This document shows positions 20,396 to 31,745 of a stretch of DNA of 64,000 nt, piece after piece (the first letter of the stretch is position 1; each line of letters begins with the position of its first letter). The DNA comes from Eutreptiella sp. 'Long Island Sound 2002' (taxonomy: Eukaryota > Euglenozoa > Euglenophyceae > Eutreptiales > Eutreptiaceae), in the NCBI GenBank assembly GCA_964036045.1, contig OZ038392.1:27849755-27913754 (forward strand). Reading direction: 5' to 3'. Under the pieces are notes generated by a model, which was not told where the DNA came from, ran no database searches, and worked only from the letters and a program-made list of their open reading frames with translations. The translations under genes were made by a program, and so were the position numbers.

Positions 20396-22440
20396 GGAAC
20401 TGGGTGTTTGTACAGGCTGCGAGGGGCACACCCACGCGCCGCAGGTGCCGCATGCCAGAATAATTCTGCTACACCTCCAAAATAGCAAAGCCTACAATAA
20501 CATAAAAAACATTCTCATACCGAGCAATAGTGCCGACACCAGACTTCCCTGTCCGCAAAATAGGCCGTCCAGGGCCACAGTGCTCGACCTCACGACTGTG
20601 AACACCTTGAAGGGGGGGTATCGACACAAAGAGGCGGGCCTCAGGCGGGGCGTTCTCCTGAGCAAAAATTGGAGGACGCTGCCTGGCTTCCGACACATTC
20701 CCTCACCCATGACGAGCCACATTGGTGATCTGCTGGGGCTTACCATCTTATTATCAGACCTCGACCTGCAGAACAGAGGCCACGGCCACCGGGTCGTGGG
20801 GTGTAGGTGCTCCTGCCGGAGGGGATGGCACTGCACCCACGGCCCCTTCCAGTCCAAAGGCTATGGGTCGGGCTGCACCCGGCTACGCCCCGCCCAAAGG
20901 CGGAACAACCGCAACTGGAGCCCCTCCGAAATAACGAAACAACGGTGACTGACTCCCAGGGCGCTGTTTACCTACCCCCCCCTCCCCTGCGGGAGCAATA
21001 CGAAAATTCCGACATTTGACGCCCAGGGCGCCAAGGGCGTTGTTCGCGCACACCACATCCAGACGCAAGCAGTGGCCGTTGTGTCCCGAACGCATTAGTC
21101 ATCAGGTGATTCCCCAATCTCCATCTCGAAAGGACAAGAAGGGGTGAAAGTTCGTGGTGGGGCAAGAAATAGTGTCCCAAGAATACGATCCCCAGCCCCA
21201 AACCACAGAAACAACTTGATCGTCATGGACAACCGGAAAAAGTAACCGCCCACATTTCCAAAATTGTTGCGGAACCAACACCTGCTGTTGCTCTGCCAAG
21301 AGCGTTGCTCTCGCAAGAGGCGGGGGGGGGGGGGGGTATCGCTGGGGTATCAAGCGATACCGTGAGGGGGAAGGTCTGGGCAAGGCTGCCGTTGGAAACG
21401 TGGGACAGCGCTGGAGTCAAGGCAGTGCCACACAGAACCACCGCTGAATACCTTCCGCACTGCGAGGCCCTTCTGCGGGAGGAACAAGAGAGTCTTGCCG
21501 TGCCGGGGGGGCGGGGGCTTGCGGTGGCGCTCACGATGCTCCGGGTGCTTCAGTGACTTCCTGACGAGACAGTTGTCCGCGTGGGCAGTGCAGCGCACGT
21601 GTACAGGGCACACGGGGGCTTTTCCTGCACGAGTTATGGCGTGGACCCCACCCCATCCCAAACCATCAGTGCCCGAAGGCCTCCTTGGGGGAGGCACCAG
21701 TTGCGGGGCAGAGGCAGGGGGGCATCAGATGGGAATGGACCTCAGAGGCGGCCCCAGCAGCAGCTAGACAGGCGGTTGGAGGAGGTTGCCAAAGCGGTTG
21801 GGGGCGGTTACTGTCGGTTACAAATGCGATTGGAGCTGGGGCAGGGGGAGGTCCACGTGCCCGGACCAAAGAAGCGAGCCTTGCGTGACAGTGCGCAGTT
21901 GCGCGGTGCGGCATGGCACACAGACAGCCCCACGCCGTTGTCGTTGCTTGTTCGATAAGATCACCGTCTTTTTGTGTTTCTGCTCCCGTCTGCCCGCAAT
22001 CCGCCGGAGGAAACGGGCAAAGTTTTCCTGATTGCGCATCTTCTGGGGGGCTCTGAGCCCGCACTGGACGCTGGCCCCGCACACCGCCCTCCAAGCCATA
22101 CGGCCTTTGCACAGCTCTACATCCCTCGCACCGCACCCCGCCATTGCGCCGATCGACGCACTACACATTACACAGCGCTCCCTCCACTGCACGGCTTGTG
22201 CCTCCATTGCTCAGCTTTGCCGCCATTGCATAGCCCTACGTCAGTTGCATAGCCAGTCTCCACTGCACACCCCAATTGCAATCGGCTTCCGATCTCTGGT
22301 CACAGCTCTCCCTCATGCACCGCCTCTCTGCCATCACGTAGGCCCTCCCGACATCTACTGCACACTCCCGTCGAGGCCAAGTTTATAAGAGAGAGCGGGG
22401 GGCATTTTGGACAAGATTCACCCACCCGACTTTGCGCCCA
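20396..22440. other. Unrecognised region with short candidate frames
   Basis: No recognisable gene. Minus-strand frames at 20469-20696 (RPPIFAQENAPPEARLFV..) and 21102-21383 (QQQVLVPQQFWKCGR.., VVSVVWGWGSYSWDTI) have a protein-like composition and could be exons or remnants of one broken frame; a G14 run at about 21319 sits at a frame break. 21690-21860 is half of a dispersed duplication. From 22060 to 22390 there is a C-rich stretch with many CATTGC/CACTGC motifs and no coding sense. Confidence 0.35.
21730..21845. repeat. Dispersed duplication, copy 1
   Basis: About 110 bp sharing GAGGCGGCCCCAG, CAGGCGGTTGGAGG, GGTTGCC.AAGCGGTTGGGGG and TGTCGGTTACAAA with 24732-24835. Both copies have open minus-strand frames (FVTDSNRPQPLWQPPPTACL here), hinting at a once-coding segment. 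Confidence 0.7.
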
Positions 22441-22468
22441 CCCGGACCCTCCCCCCTCTTATAATTCT

Positions 22469-22780
22469 GTGGGGAGCATTTTTCCAAAGCAAATCATCGA
22501 GAGGTGTGTGGAAAAATGGAAAATAAAAGAGACCACTCACAGACAATTCAACGGAGCTACTGGTCACGTCTGGCGATATGTTGTCACAGATCATTCAAAG
22601 CCTGAACATGATGTCAAGAAAAAAATCCCAACCACTCTTTTGCCATCATTTTTGAATTCTCCATTGAATTCTGAGCATTTTGGGTAAACACACATCGAGT
22701 GAAAAAAAAATTGTAGACCCGTTATTCGACAAAGAAACCGCCAGACAAGGCTTCGGTAAACAAAGAAAGAAGGTGTGGCA
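22469..22780 (+). pseudogene. Decayed AT-rich element, copy 1
   Basis: A plus-strand frame (MGSIFPKQIIERCVEKWKIK.. to SEHFG) ends at a TAA that is also part of a possible donor GG/GTAAAC. The stretch from about 22663 to 22740 resembles 57527-57650 (shared GAACATTTTGG/GAGCATTTTGG and CGAGTGAAAAA..AAATTG..CCGTT), with a deletion of roughly 45 bp here. Both loci are AT-rich islands in GC-rich surroundings. The family is unknown; a DNA transposon relic is the simplest reading. Confidence 0.4.
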
Positions 22781-22789
22781 GGAGCCCAA

Positions 22790-25700
22790 CCCAGGTACCC
22801 CTCTGAATAATAAGTGCAAGTCGTGCCGGGGGCACCGGGGGTGCAGCATTGCTGCTCCCGGCACCACGAGGGACACCCTCAACTGGTGCCAGCGGCGGGC
22901 GGTGCGTGGCAGCACAGGCTCTTCGGGATGGGAGGCGTGTGCGCACCCTGCCCCCCCCCCCCCCCCTGGGGGGGGTGACGACGACAATGAGGAGGAGGCC
23001 TCACAGAGGTTGGGCGCCGCTCCGGCGCCCACAGGGCGTTCGGGGAACCTGCGACGGGGTCATGGGAGGGCAGAGGGGGCGGACACCTGACCCTGGGCGC
23101 CCAGTCCTTCCGCCGCGCTGCGACACCAGGGGTGGGCAGGGGGCGGGGGGGGGGGGGGGGCGGCGCAGCCAGTCCCTGACCCCTAACCCCCTCGCTTAAC
23201 CCGTCGCACAGCGCCCAGGAATTTAATCGGCCCTTGCCCTCTGAATTGTAAGAGGGGAGGGGGAGCCTTAGACCCACCCACTCGGCTGAAGCCCCCTCCG
23301 CCCTTGCAACCTAATTCTTATAAACGTGGCCCGCTCCCGTCTGCGAGCGCAAGGGTCTAGCTCAATCCTCAACAGACCTGGCGGTCTGGTCATCGGTGGA
23401 GATGTACACGTACTTGAACTCGGGGGGAACGGTGGCGATGATGGACAGAACGAGAGTAATATTTACCTGCGCACATGTGGACGGGGGGGGGGGGGAGACC
23501 TGCGTGACTGGGCCCGGGACAAGGGGCACAAACCGGATACATTGCCCGCATCTACGGACGATGGCAGCACCGCAACGCCTGCCGCCCTTTGCCCGCACCT
23601 GTGCACATCGGGTGTACACCCCCCCCCCCCGTGGGGAAGCTACTGACTGTGATTGTCTGACTAATGTAGTCAGACATGATGTTCTGTTTTCTGTTTCAGA
23701 CACAGTGTGTGTCTTGAGGTTTAACCAGGTTTGGCATAGAGAATAGAGATGCACTTATGCCTGACTGTGGAGCGCATTACCTCTGGTTTGCATTTGTCTG
23801 TTTTTTTAATTAGGTCACCCCCCGTGGGCAAGCACGCTGAAAGTCAGGAAAACGACGGTGAGACGGGGGCCCATGCTTGGACAGGCCCGTGCTGGCGCGG
23901 AACACGCGGTACCAAAATGCTGACAGCCCTGGTGTTGGAGAGGCGTCTGAAGGTTCCGGACAAGGGCTGCAGATTGGGGAAAGGAAAACATGTTGCGCTG
24001 TGCCCTCTCAAGGCGAATCCTTGCAGTGCACGCACACTGCGCGCTGCATTCTGCTCTTGAAAGCCTCTCCAACACGCCCCAAAAGCGGCCTCTCAACAGG
24101 CGAGTCCAACGTTGGTGTTCCCCGGCTTCCCTCGAGCCAACAAACCACACAAAACAGACAACAAACCAATTTGTGGAGAAAAAATTGTGCTAAAGTGGAC
24201 ATGGCAAAGGGGCATGATGCTCAAGCGCATGCCCATTCCGCATGTACTTCACACGAAGGAAATGATCATCCCCACGAGGAGAAGGACCACGAATACACAG
24301 GCCCGGGAGGGGCATCAACCCCCCAACGCAAGCGCGCACGCCCGGGGGCACCAGGCGGCACACGAAACGCCGACCCCTCCCCCACCCCATGGCCCTGGAA
24401 GGCCCGGCTGAAGGTCCCGCTCACCAGCGCTGCGGCGCACTGCAGCCCGTCTGCAGCCCGTCGCACCAAAGCCCCCCAAAATGGAATGGCACGGCGGATC
24501 CACGAGGCAGTCGTGCACGCAGCACCGACGGCGAGACATGACCCGCGGGGCGCGGGCCCCCGCTTGTGGGGCTTGCCACTGCAACTGCATGGCGGGCGGT
24601 CAAGGGCCTGGGCGTTCTGTGCCCCATCCACCCCCCCCCCCCGGCAGACGGCGTGCCCCATTTGGTGCGGTGCTGTGGGGGGTGATCCCTGTGGGGGAGG
24701 GGAATGGATGCATTAGAAGGGAAGGGGCCTCAGAGGCGGCCCCAGAGGCGGTGAGGCAGGCGGTTGGAGGGGGTTGCCGAAGCGGTTGGGGGCTGTTATT
24801 GTCGGTTACAAACGCCATTGAGGCTGGCACTTGCCGTCAGGGAGACAGTGGCTGGGCATAGGCTGGGCGCCCTGGAGAGGGGAGGGGGGTTACCTCCCCC
24901 CCCCCCCCCTTCCAGTGCATCCCTGGGGAGGGGGTGCCGTCGCCCTCGAGTATTGGTCTGTTTTGACGTGGACACACCTGACACCGCGCGTTATTCGTGA
25001 CGAGGCGGCCACACGCGCGGCCTCGGGACAGGCCCCATATGCAGCCGGCGTCGCTTTTCGGTCGCCCTTGGTCTTATGCCATGGAAAGGGCTGTGCAGCC
25101 GAGGCTGGACTGTGCAACGGACGTAGGGCTGTGGAATGCAGGTGCGCCTGCCTTCCACAGCCCCACACCCCCCACAGATAAGCGATGGCCATCGTTTGGA
25201 GTCCGGGCTACATATTGGGGGAGGGGCGGCCCCAGTTCAGGCCTGTGGTACAGGGGGGGGGGGGTTAACCGCGCTGCCCGCTCTTCCGGCAGAGGGATTG
25301 CCCATTCCACTGCAACCGCTTTTGGCGCACGCCCCAGTGCCCTCCCAACCGGTTGTAACCGCCAGGATGTGCCCCGCAGCACCTCTTTTTCAACGGCCAG
25401 CAACCGCTGTGTATTCGGTCTCCCCATCCCATTCAGGCTCCAAGGCGTGCCCCAGCAGAGAGCGTCCATTCACAGGCAGCCAACCCTCCCCCTGAAAACA
25501 TGACACCACAAAGCAACAGCCCAGCACCCCCCCCCCCAGAACACAAGAGCACATGGAATTACAGCCACACCAACACTTTGCCACACCCACATGGACCCCT
25601 CCTGCAGCCTGCACAACGCTGCAGACCGCCCTCTCCATTGGTTCCGATGGTTCCAAAAAGACCCAAAAGTGCGGAAACGCGGGGTCCCGGGGTTTGGACT

Positions 25701-26900
25701 AGGTGCCTCGGTATCTGATTGTTTGCCTTTGGCGGCGCCTATTGGCCTCTCACCACTGCTCATTCTGACCCTCCGTGGGTCCAAACGTGTTTTGGTGGTG
25801 TCAACGGAGCCCCCGGATGACTTGTCCTGTTTGACTACTCCGGGGGTGGGCCGTCCAGGAGACGGGCTGTTGCCCGTGCCGTTGACCAGGTGCAACCAGA
25901 TGCACATTCCGAGTCCATGCGGGGGTTTGCCGACTCCAGCACTGACTTGTGCGCGCTGGGGTAGGCATCTGCAGGATCTTTGTTCCGACAGGGGCTTCTG
26001 AAAACCACAATGATTCTTTCCCGTTTTTCCTTTCCTTCTCCTCCTTCTGCGCTCTGCACCGGGGGGGGGGGGGACCCCTTCCAGTGACGTCCAGGGGGTG
26101 TGGGTTGCCGGCAGCAGCATCTGCCGCAGCGGTCAGGGCTTGGGACCGGACTTCTGCTTGCATCCGACAGCGCCGTGCTGCTGCACACGTGTACATCGGA
26201 TGTCCCATGGCCCCCCGGCCGCCCGACACCGGCGGTTAGGCCCGGGTGCTGAGGAATGCGGCACGGCGCCGCTTCTGCCGGCCCCTGACAGCCCACCAAC
26301 CGTTTTGAAACCGCTTTTCATTGTCCAAACCGCTGTCTCAACCGCCAGTTGTTGAAACCCCACCTTCAGCCCCCTGTCCCCTTGAGTAGACCCCCGGGCA
26401 GACCTGGAGATAGAGTGTATCCACGACGGTACGGGATACACACTTTTTGTTTTTGGGATACACACTCTAGAACCCTGGGATACACATGTAATACATGCAA
26501 ACCATGAAAAAAAGAGAGAAATCTTGGCCATCCCCCACAGGATACATGCTATGGCAACATGCACCCTGTCCCCAAATGACCTTAAGGGAAATCTCAGTCA
26601 CACCCTCCAAGCACATGCTATGAAGAAGTGTGGCTTGTCTGGGGAAGAGCCGCAAGGGAACGAAGGACTGGGGAACTGAGCGCGTAGGACTACAAATGAA
26701 GAAAAAGTTGGGATACACATGTGATACACACACTTGAAAGTTGGGATACACATGGGACACACACTTCTAAAGGGGGGGGGGCACAGGGGCAGCACCCCCC
26801 TCCCCCCCAGAGGGGGGGGGCCCTGACCGCTGTGCAGCCCCAGGCCCCCGATAGGCGGCACTTGGACAGGGTGGAGCAGAGAGGGGCAGGACTAGACCAA
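22790..26900. other. Unrecognised GC-rich region, no supported gene
   Basis: Many short overlapping frames on both strands, none with a recognisable domain. Landmarks: G18-type runs at 23140-23160, G/C runs at 22955, 23480, 23625, 24630, 24900, 25250 and 26065; a second copy of the 110 bp duplication at 24732-24835; a GGGATACACA-rich stretch at 26425-26760 with loose tandem copies of GATACACATG; and a C/G-run pair at 26775-26820. If the fucosyltransferase-like gene continues leftward, some of its 3' exons may be here. Confidence 0.4.
24732..24835. repeat. Dispersed duplication, copy 2
   Basis: Matches 21730-21845 with scattered substitutions; the minus-strand frame reads FVTDNNSPQPLRQPPPTACL. 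Confidence 0.7.
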
Positions 26901-26905
26901 GAGAC

Positions 26906-26992
26906 CCGCACATGGGCGGCGCGGATGATGCAGCCGTGTGGGTCCCGCATGGAGTGACGGGGTGGCAGGCGCACCCGGAGTGGCCGGCCAGT
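26906..26992 (-). CDS. Possible further exon of the fucosyltransferase-like gene
   Basis: The minus strand has a strong acceptor, a C-rich tract running into CCTGCAG at 26993-26998. It is followed by 29 open codons in the phase left by the upstream exon (TGRPLRVRLPPRHSMRD..) to a weak donor CGG/GTCTC. The phase match and the pyrimidine tract support it; the peptide itself has no recognisable motif and the donor is poor. Confidence 0.3.
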
Positions 26993-27221
26993 CTGCAGGG
27001 GGGGTGGCGGCCGGAGTATTGAGCTGACGGCGGTCGTGGGGCTACCCAACTGCACCAGTGGGCTGCCCAGTGCTGAGCAGTTGTGCGCTCACCAGCGGCG
27101 CTTGTGCGCTCACCGACGGCGCTTTTGTGCTAACCGACAGACGGTAGGCAAACTCAACCTTGTTCAGCCACAACAACCAAGCGAACCCCCGGTGCAGTCT
27201 TTCTTCATGAAGGGGAGGTAC

Positions 27222-27690
27222 CTTCCCATAGTCAGTGCCGCGGACATGCAGCGCCGCGTACGGGGCCCCCGGCGGGAGCCCGGCCCGTCCCAATACCAGG
27301 GCCTGGGCCGCCACCACCTTCGGACTAGGCTGCAGGGCCTGCAGCGCCTTGTGGTACGGTGACGTGGCCTCCGCCGGTGCTGCGCAGTAGTGACGCGAGC
27401 GCGGCATGAGCGGCCCTGGGCCAGGGGTCACGTGCGCCGCAAGCCGTGGGCAGTGCACGCCGAAGCAGCGCCCGGCAGTGCCCAGGTGCGCGTCGAGGAG
27501 GGCGCTGTGCCGCGTGATGTCCTGCTCCAGCCACGGGTCCGCCAGACTGACGACGGTCGCATCTGCAGTGCAGGCGAGGGCGAAGGTCCAGGGACGAGGA
27601 CCACTCCTTTGCGCTCGCAGCGACAGCGGCCAGTCACTGACGGCGGTGGGCCAGTCACAGTAGTTCTCAGGCAATTCAGATCCACAGACG
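27222..27690 (-). CDS. O-fucosyltransferase-like domain, C-terminal half exon
   Basis: A 469 nt minus-strand exon between acceptor CACAACAG (27691-27698) and donor GGGAAG/GTACCT (27221). It encodes WTFALACTADATVVSLADPW, a cysteine-bearing middle (GRCFGVHCPRL), then SPYHKALQALQPSPKVVAAQ and PYAALHVRGTDYGK. The last block matches the conserved (Y/W)hAhHhR..D element of GDP-fucose protein O-fucosyltransferases (GT65/GT68/plant-type families), which contacts GDP-fucose. The preceding F/L-x-P-x-p-x-hxxxA helix is also typical. It lacks the N-terminal nucleotide-binding part, which is found at 56.2-56.8 kb. Likely a Golgi or ER enzyme. Confidence 0.6.
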
Positions 27691-28645
27691 CTGTTGTGGC
27701 GTACCCCCCCCCCCCCTCCAAGCACGGACACGGTCCCAAAAGCCCAGGCAAAACAGCGGCTTAACACCCACCCCGTGCTTAGACAAGCCCGTGCTTGCGC
27801 GCGACACACACAACAGCAAAGCACGGTACGTGAAAGCCATGCCGGGAATGGCAATGGGGTTGCAACGTGTGGTACCATGTAGTTCTGCACAGAATGCTTA
27901 ATCACAGACATGAATGAGCCCCTTTTTCCCTTTACAAACGCGTCACAAATGCCCGATCCTGCATTCAGGACCACAAAAAACAGCCGTCCCCAAAAATCCT
28001 GAAAATAGCGGTTCAACGCCCACTCCGTTGCTTGGACAAGCCCGTGCTTGCGCAAGGGGCCATGAGCAACGGATACTGAGCTCGCATATACCCCGTGTCA
28101 CAGGCATATGGTCATAGCCACCATTCTCAGTTCATTGTTTTGCCTTGCTGCACTGCAGCACAAACCAGACCAGCAAGGGGAGGGGGGGGAGCTCTTTCGA
28201 GTGCCGTAGGGCCCTTTCCCCGGCCTCCGGGGTGTCAGCGGGCCAGGCACACTGCTGCCGGGGCCAAGGATTGGAGGGGCTACAGGTCCCTTGTGGAGCG
28301 GTGCTGGACTTTCTTATCCGGCACTAAGACCCGCAGCACCTCCTAGAACTAGGTACGCTGATCCGCGAGGACCACTTGTATGGGTGGGTCCTCTGCCCTG
28401 TCGAGGACCGTGATGGTGTCATCCAGCCACATCATCATAAGGTGGGCCATCTAGGCAACCGTGTACGCCCCATAGGCCATGCCCATTTGATGAAGGGGAT
28501 AACTGCCGTGGACCCCATGTGCATGCCCTGTGTTGTGCCCTCGGATGCCCAGCGGCTGCTCTAGCATCCAACTGTGTAGTGGCCCAAGCGGCGTTGTGTA
28601 CTTGCACCCCTCCGTGTGAGCAAAGAGGTGGTCCTTGGTGCCTAG
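27691..28645. other. Intron-like sequence with a diverged direct duplication
   Basis: 27725-27800 and 27985-28060 are related: both read GTCCCMAAA..., GCGGYTYAACRCCCACYCCG, then GACAAGCCCGTGCTTGCGC (an Arg/Pro/Cys-like stretch also echoed at 23876-23897). A C14 run lies at 27703-27716. There are no supported genes. A weak minus-strand RT-like reading (WLDDTITVL around 28380-28420) suggests the right part is decayed retrotransposon. Confidence 0.4.
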
Positions 28646-29281
28646 CCCCAAGTGGCTGCCCACCACCAGGTGGACGTCCTAGGCTATGACGTGAAAGTAA
28701 TTGGCCACCACTTGCAAGAACCGGACGAAGCGCTTAAGCATGGGGGAGGATACCCAGCGGTTCGCACGACCCCAGACCTACATCCCGTTGAACGGTTGGC
28801 GAGACGTACAAACGGCGATGGACGCCCTTCCAAGGAGGAGGTAATTAAGCAGACCCGCCATGAGATGCACATTGACATTCTTGGGTGTGCGGTGAAGGCA
28901 CGCTTCGCCAATGGCCAAGCCACGGTGTGGCATGCAGTGACACAGGCACGGAAAGTGGTATGGGGGGTGGTCTTGCGGTGCGGAACACCCGCCGATGCAC
29001 GTGCCCACCCGCCCCGCGCCCATGTGCATGTGGCGGGTGTATACTTCAAAGGGGGGATCTTCCACCCCTCAAGGAGACAGGCTCTCCGCCGGTGCACCGC
29101 CTGGGCCAGTAGCCGTTGGCGTAAACATCGTCCCCGGATGTTGAGCTACAGGTATCCCACCGCATTGGCGCCACTCACCGCTGCGGGGTGCTGTGGGGAG
29201 ACCTCAACTCTGGTGCTCGGCCACCGCATCTTGGGTGGCCGCGCCAGAATCTGCCGCCTGAGGCTACGGCAAGGCTATCTC
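28646..29281. mobile_element. Degenerate transposon-derived segment beside the pentamer array
   Basis: Open frames exist on both strands (plus 28652-29278, minus 29097-28684) without a clear domain. A plus-strand reading in another frame at 29185-29205 gives CGVLWGDLNSG, resembling the GD(L/F)N motif of AP-type endonucleases of non-LTR elements, but an in-frame stop lies 22 codons upstream. It is probably a decayed LINE fragment of uncertain orientation. Confidence 0.3.
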
Positions 29282-29362
29282 GGTGTGGTGTGGTGTGGCG
29301 TGGTGTGGTGTTGTGGGGTGTGGCGTGGCATGGTGTGTAGTGGTATGTTGTGGTGTGGTGTG
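29282..29362. repeat. Degenerate (TGTGG)n array next to LINE B copy 4
   Basis: About 80 bp of GTGTG/GGTGT pentamers with many interruptions (GGCGT, TTGTG, GGCAT, TAGTG). It directly abuts GCCGAAGGCGCTGTTACCAA, the LINE B 3' terminus. The decay of the array parallels the decay of the element. Confidence 0.8.
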
Positions 29363-30673
29363 CCGAAGGCGCTGTTACCAAAGGGCAAAGGCCGGGATGT
29401 CAACCCACGCGCACAGGTACACGGGCGGGCTGTGTGTGTCGTGCGCACGTTGTGTGCCAATGTATTTAGAAAGGGGCGGAGAGCAGGAAGAGGGAGACTA
29501 GGAGGCTCCCCACATGCTATCGTAGTGAGCCCGGGAGCTCCTGCGGGACCCCTCCCTCTCCGCGTGCTAGTGCAGGCGTAGCTCCTACAACACCCACGCC
29601 ATTGTGCTATTTGGGCCCAGTCAGGCCTTTGAAAGCGTGGTGCGTGCTTGGGCGTGGGCGTGCCGGACCTAGATTGACTCCTCGATGACGTGGCGGGCTG
29701 TGTGTGTCGTGCGCACGCTGTGTGCCAATGTATTTAGAAAGGGGCGGAGAGCATGAAGAGGGAGACCAGGAGGCTCCCCACATGCTATCGTAGTTAGCCC
29801 GGGAGCTCCTGTGGGACCCGTCCCTCTCCGCGTGCTAGTGCAGGCGTAGCTCCTACAACACCCACGCCATCGTGCTATTTGGGCCCAATCGTGCCTTGGC
29901 GTGGGCGTGCTAGACCTAGATTGACTCCTCGATGACGTGGCGCACGAACTGTGTCCCCAATGTGTGGGGCCCGGATCAGTCCATGTGGGCCTGCGTCATG
30001 GAAGGGGTCTTTAATGCAGCCGCCCACTGCTCCAAAACTACCGGTTCCCACAGCTAGGTGCACACAGGCGCAGCCGGTGCCCCATGTAACGGTCAAGCAA
30101 TGCCGCGAGCCGCTCGCGGGCCATCCGCCACTCATGGGACCGGGCTGAGCACACCCACAGGTGGGGCGCGGTTTCCTGATTTGTTCCACACAGAAAGCAT
30201 GATGTGTCCAGCGCCGTGTCACGGTGAGACGACCTGTGCGCCAGGACAATGATCGTTAGGATGTTGTCCATGCAATGCGCCAATATGTGGAGCTGTTGGT
30301 CCCTTTCGAACCAGTCTAGAGGGAGACCTCCCCCCGGCGTGTAGTTGGCCCCCCAACAGGCATCATATCCAACCTGTGCCAGAATGGAGGCCTGCTCCTG
30401 CAGCCAATCATGTAGCGCCCTGGGGGAGAGCTGGCACGGGTCCCGGTAGGCCGCCGGGGGGGGGGGGGGCGTAGGAGCTTGGTCAAGTCCACCTCGGGCG
30501 GATCGTGTGTCGCTATTTACACTCCCTTCCTGTGTGCAATGCATGCAAGACATAACAGATGCCGGTCCACTCGGGGCCCCAGGGCACTTTTCGTACCGCC
30601 GCTGGTCGAGTTCGAAGTCCCTCATGCCAAGGGGTAGACATTGTCCGAAGGGTGGGTGGGTTGGACCCTCCAC
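29363..30673 (-). mobile_element. LINE family B, copy 4 (old, diverged)
   Basis: The 3' terminus GCCGAAGGCGCTGTTACCAA lies against the pentamer array, followed (reading leftward on the minus strand it precedes) by a 3' UTR/C-terminal region related to 39397-39972 and 43697-45360. Within it, 29425-29691 and 29692-29943 form a tandem duplication of ~260 bp (shared GTATTTAGAAAGGGGCGGAG and CTCCTCGATGACGTGGC). The zinc-knuckle frame at 30038-30673 remains open. The copy is truncated on its 5' side near 30673. Confidence 0.7.
30038..30673 (-). pseudogene. LINE B C-terminal zinc-knuckle region (copy 4)
   Basis: A minus-strand frame with CX2CX8HX3C (CFLCGTNQETAPHLWVC) preceded by WFERDQQLHILAHCMDNILT and AHRSSHRDTALDTS, closely paralleling copy 2 (CLLCGTQPETAPHLWPC; HITAHRMDNVPT; AHRSSHRGTVLDTT). 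The knuckle sits near 30155-30205. After LRLCAPSCGNR the frame stops at 30038, where copy 2 continues for another ~110 residues, so this copy is broken. Confidence 0.65.
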
Positions 30674-31165
30674 CCTCGATTATGAAAAGCGACGAAGCGT
30701 AAAGTGGAAACATGTGAATGCTGCAGATATGCAAAGACAGTGGCAGATCCGGGGAATGCACTAAACTTCAGTTTCAACGGAAACTACAGTTTACACTCCC
30801 TTCCTCTGTGCAATGCATGCAAAACAAAACAGATGCCGGGGCCCTATTTCAAAAGGAAAGGATATCCCCCTATGGCCTAGCGCCGAAAAAAGGCAATAAA
30901 CGGCACGTGTCGTCAAGTACTAAAATCGTCGTGCTGTGTGTGCACCCAACCACAAGCTGGGCCATCTCTCATAATCTCCTGACACCTGCACTGCCTAGAA
31001 AAACTGATAGCAGTCATCATGACGGGTACACATGTCAACCCAGAGCGCCATTCGTTCACTGTGCTCCTCGCTAACCAACAGAGAAAGCGAGGCAAGCAAG
31101 GTCTTGGCTCTAGCACCCCCCCCCCCCCCGAATTGGGAAAGCGGGGGTTTCCTCCCCTGCTGTCG
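30674..31165. other. No gene; short duplication
   Basis: 30783-30840 repeats 30513-30560 (TTACACTCCCTTCC, GTGCAATGCATGCAA, CAGATGCCGG). A C14 run is at 31117-31130. No credible frames. Confidence 0.5.
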
Positions 31166-31169
31166 CCTG

Positions 31170-31745
31170 TCATGCCCCGTCAACAGCCAAACGGCTAGAG
31201 GGGCGATCTAGGCTGTCACGTGGCGCTATGCCGCATGGGAAATGGGCCAGTGCTAAGAAATCCTGGTAGAGAAAGGGGGACGAGCGCCATTGGCAGTACC
31301 TCTGTCGTGCAAACCCTAGGCAAGACCTCTCGGAGTCAAATTCATGTACCGTGCTAGGCGGGTCCGCCAGGTTACGTTCGGAAGGGACAAAAAAGCCTGC
31401 AATGGGCATACCTGACCAACGGCGCAACCAGAACAGTGAACGCAAGATACGTTGCTGACCAGAGCAAAAAAAAACAGCGCCTCTGTGTCCTTGGATCTGG
31501 CACCGCCCCACAATATTGTCACCCCCCACACATACCCGAGGCCACTTCATAAAACCCGCTAGGCGAACACCGTGCACCCAGCCCCATAACTCCGCCGCCC
31601 GCCAAGTACTCGACCAGCGGGGGTATTGGAACACGCGCATGCCCCCCGACGGTAGGTACCATGCCACAGAAAAAGTATCGGGCCAGCACATTTGACACAC
31701 ACAGTGCGCTGTGTATGGACGATTTTGAATGTCATTCAGGGTCAT
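31170..31745 (-). pseudogene. Retroelement RNase H domain relic (DIRS/Ty3-like)
   Basis: A 191-codon minus-strand frame with the ordered landmarks of retrotransposon RNase H: an Asp in WPDTFSVAWYLPSGG, the Glu in WRAAELWGWVHGVRLAG, the Asp in VCVGGDNIVGRC, a helix LRSLFWLRRW, and the terminal FVPSERNLADPPS block, matching the (Y/F)VPSxxNxAD(P)xS signature of DIRS and Ty3-type elements where the last Asp is catalytic. No reverse transcriptase or integrase/recombinase was found adjacent: the upstream side (31746 on) is AT-rich and not coding. I treat it as an isolated fragment. Confidence 0.55.
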
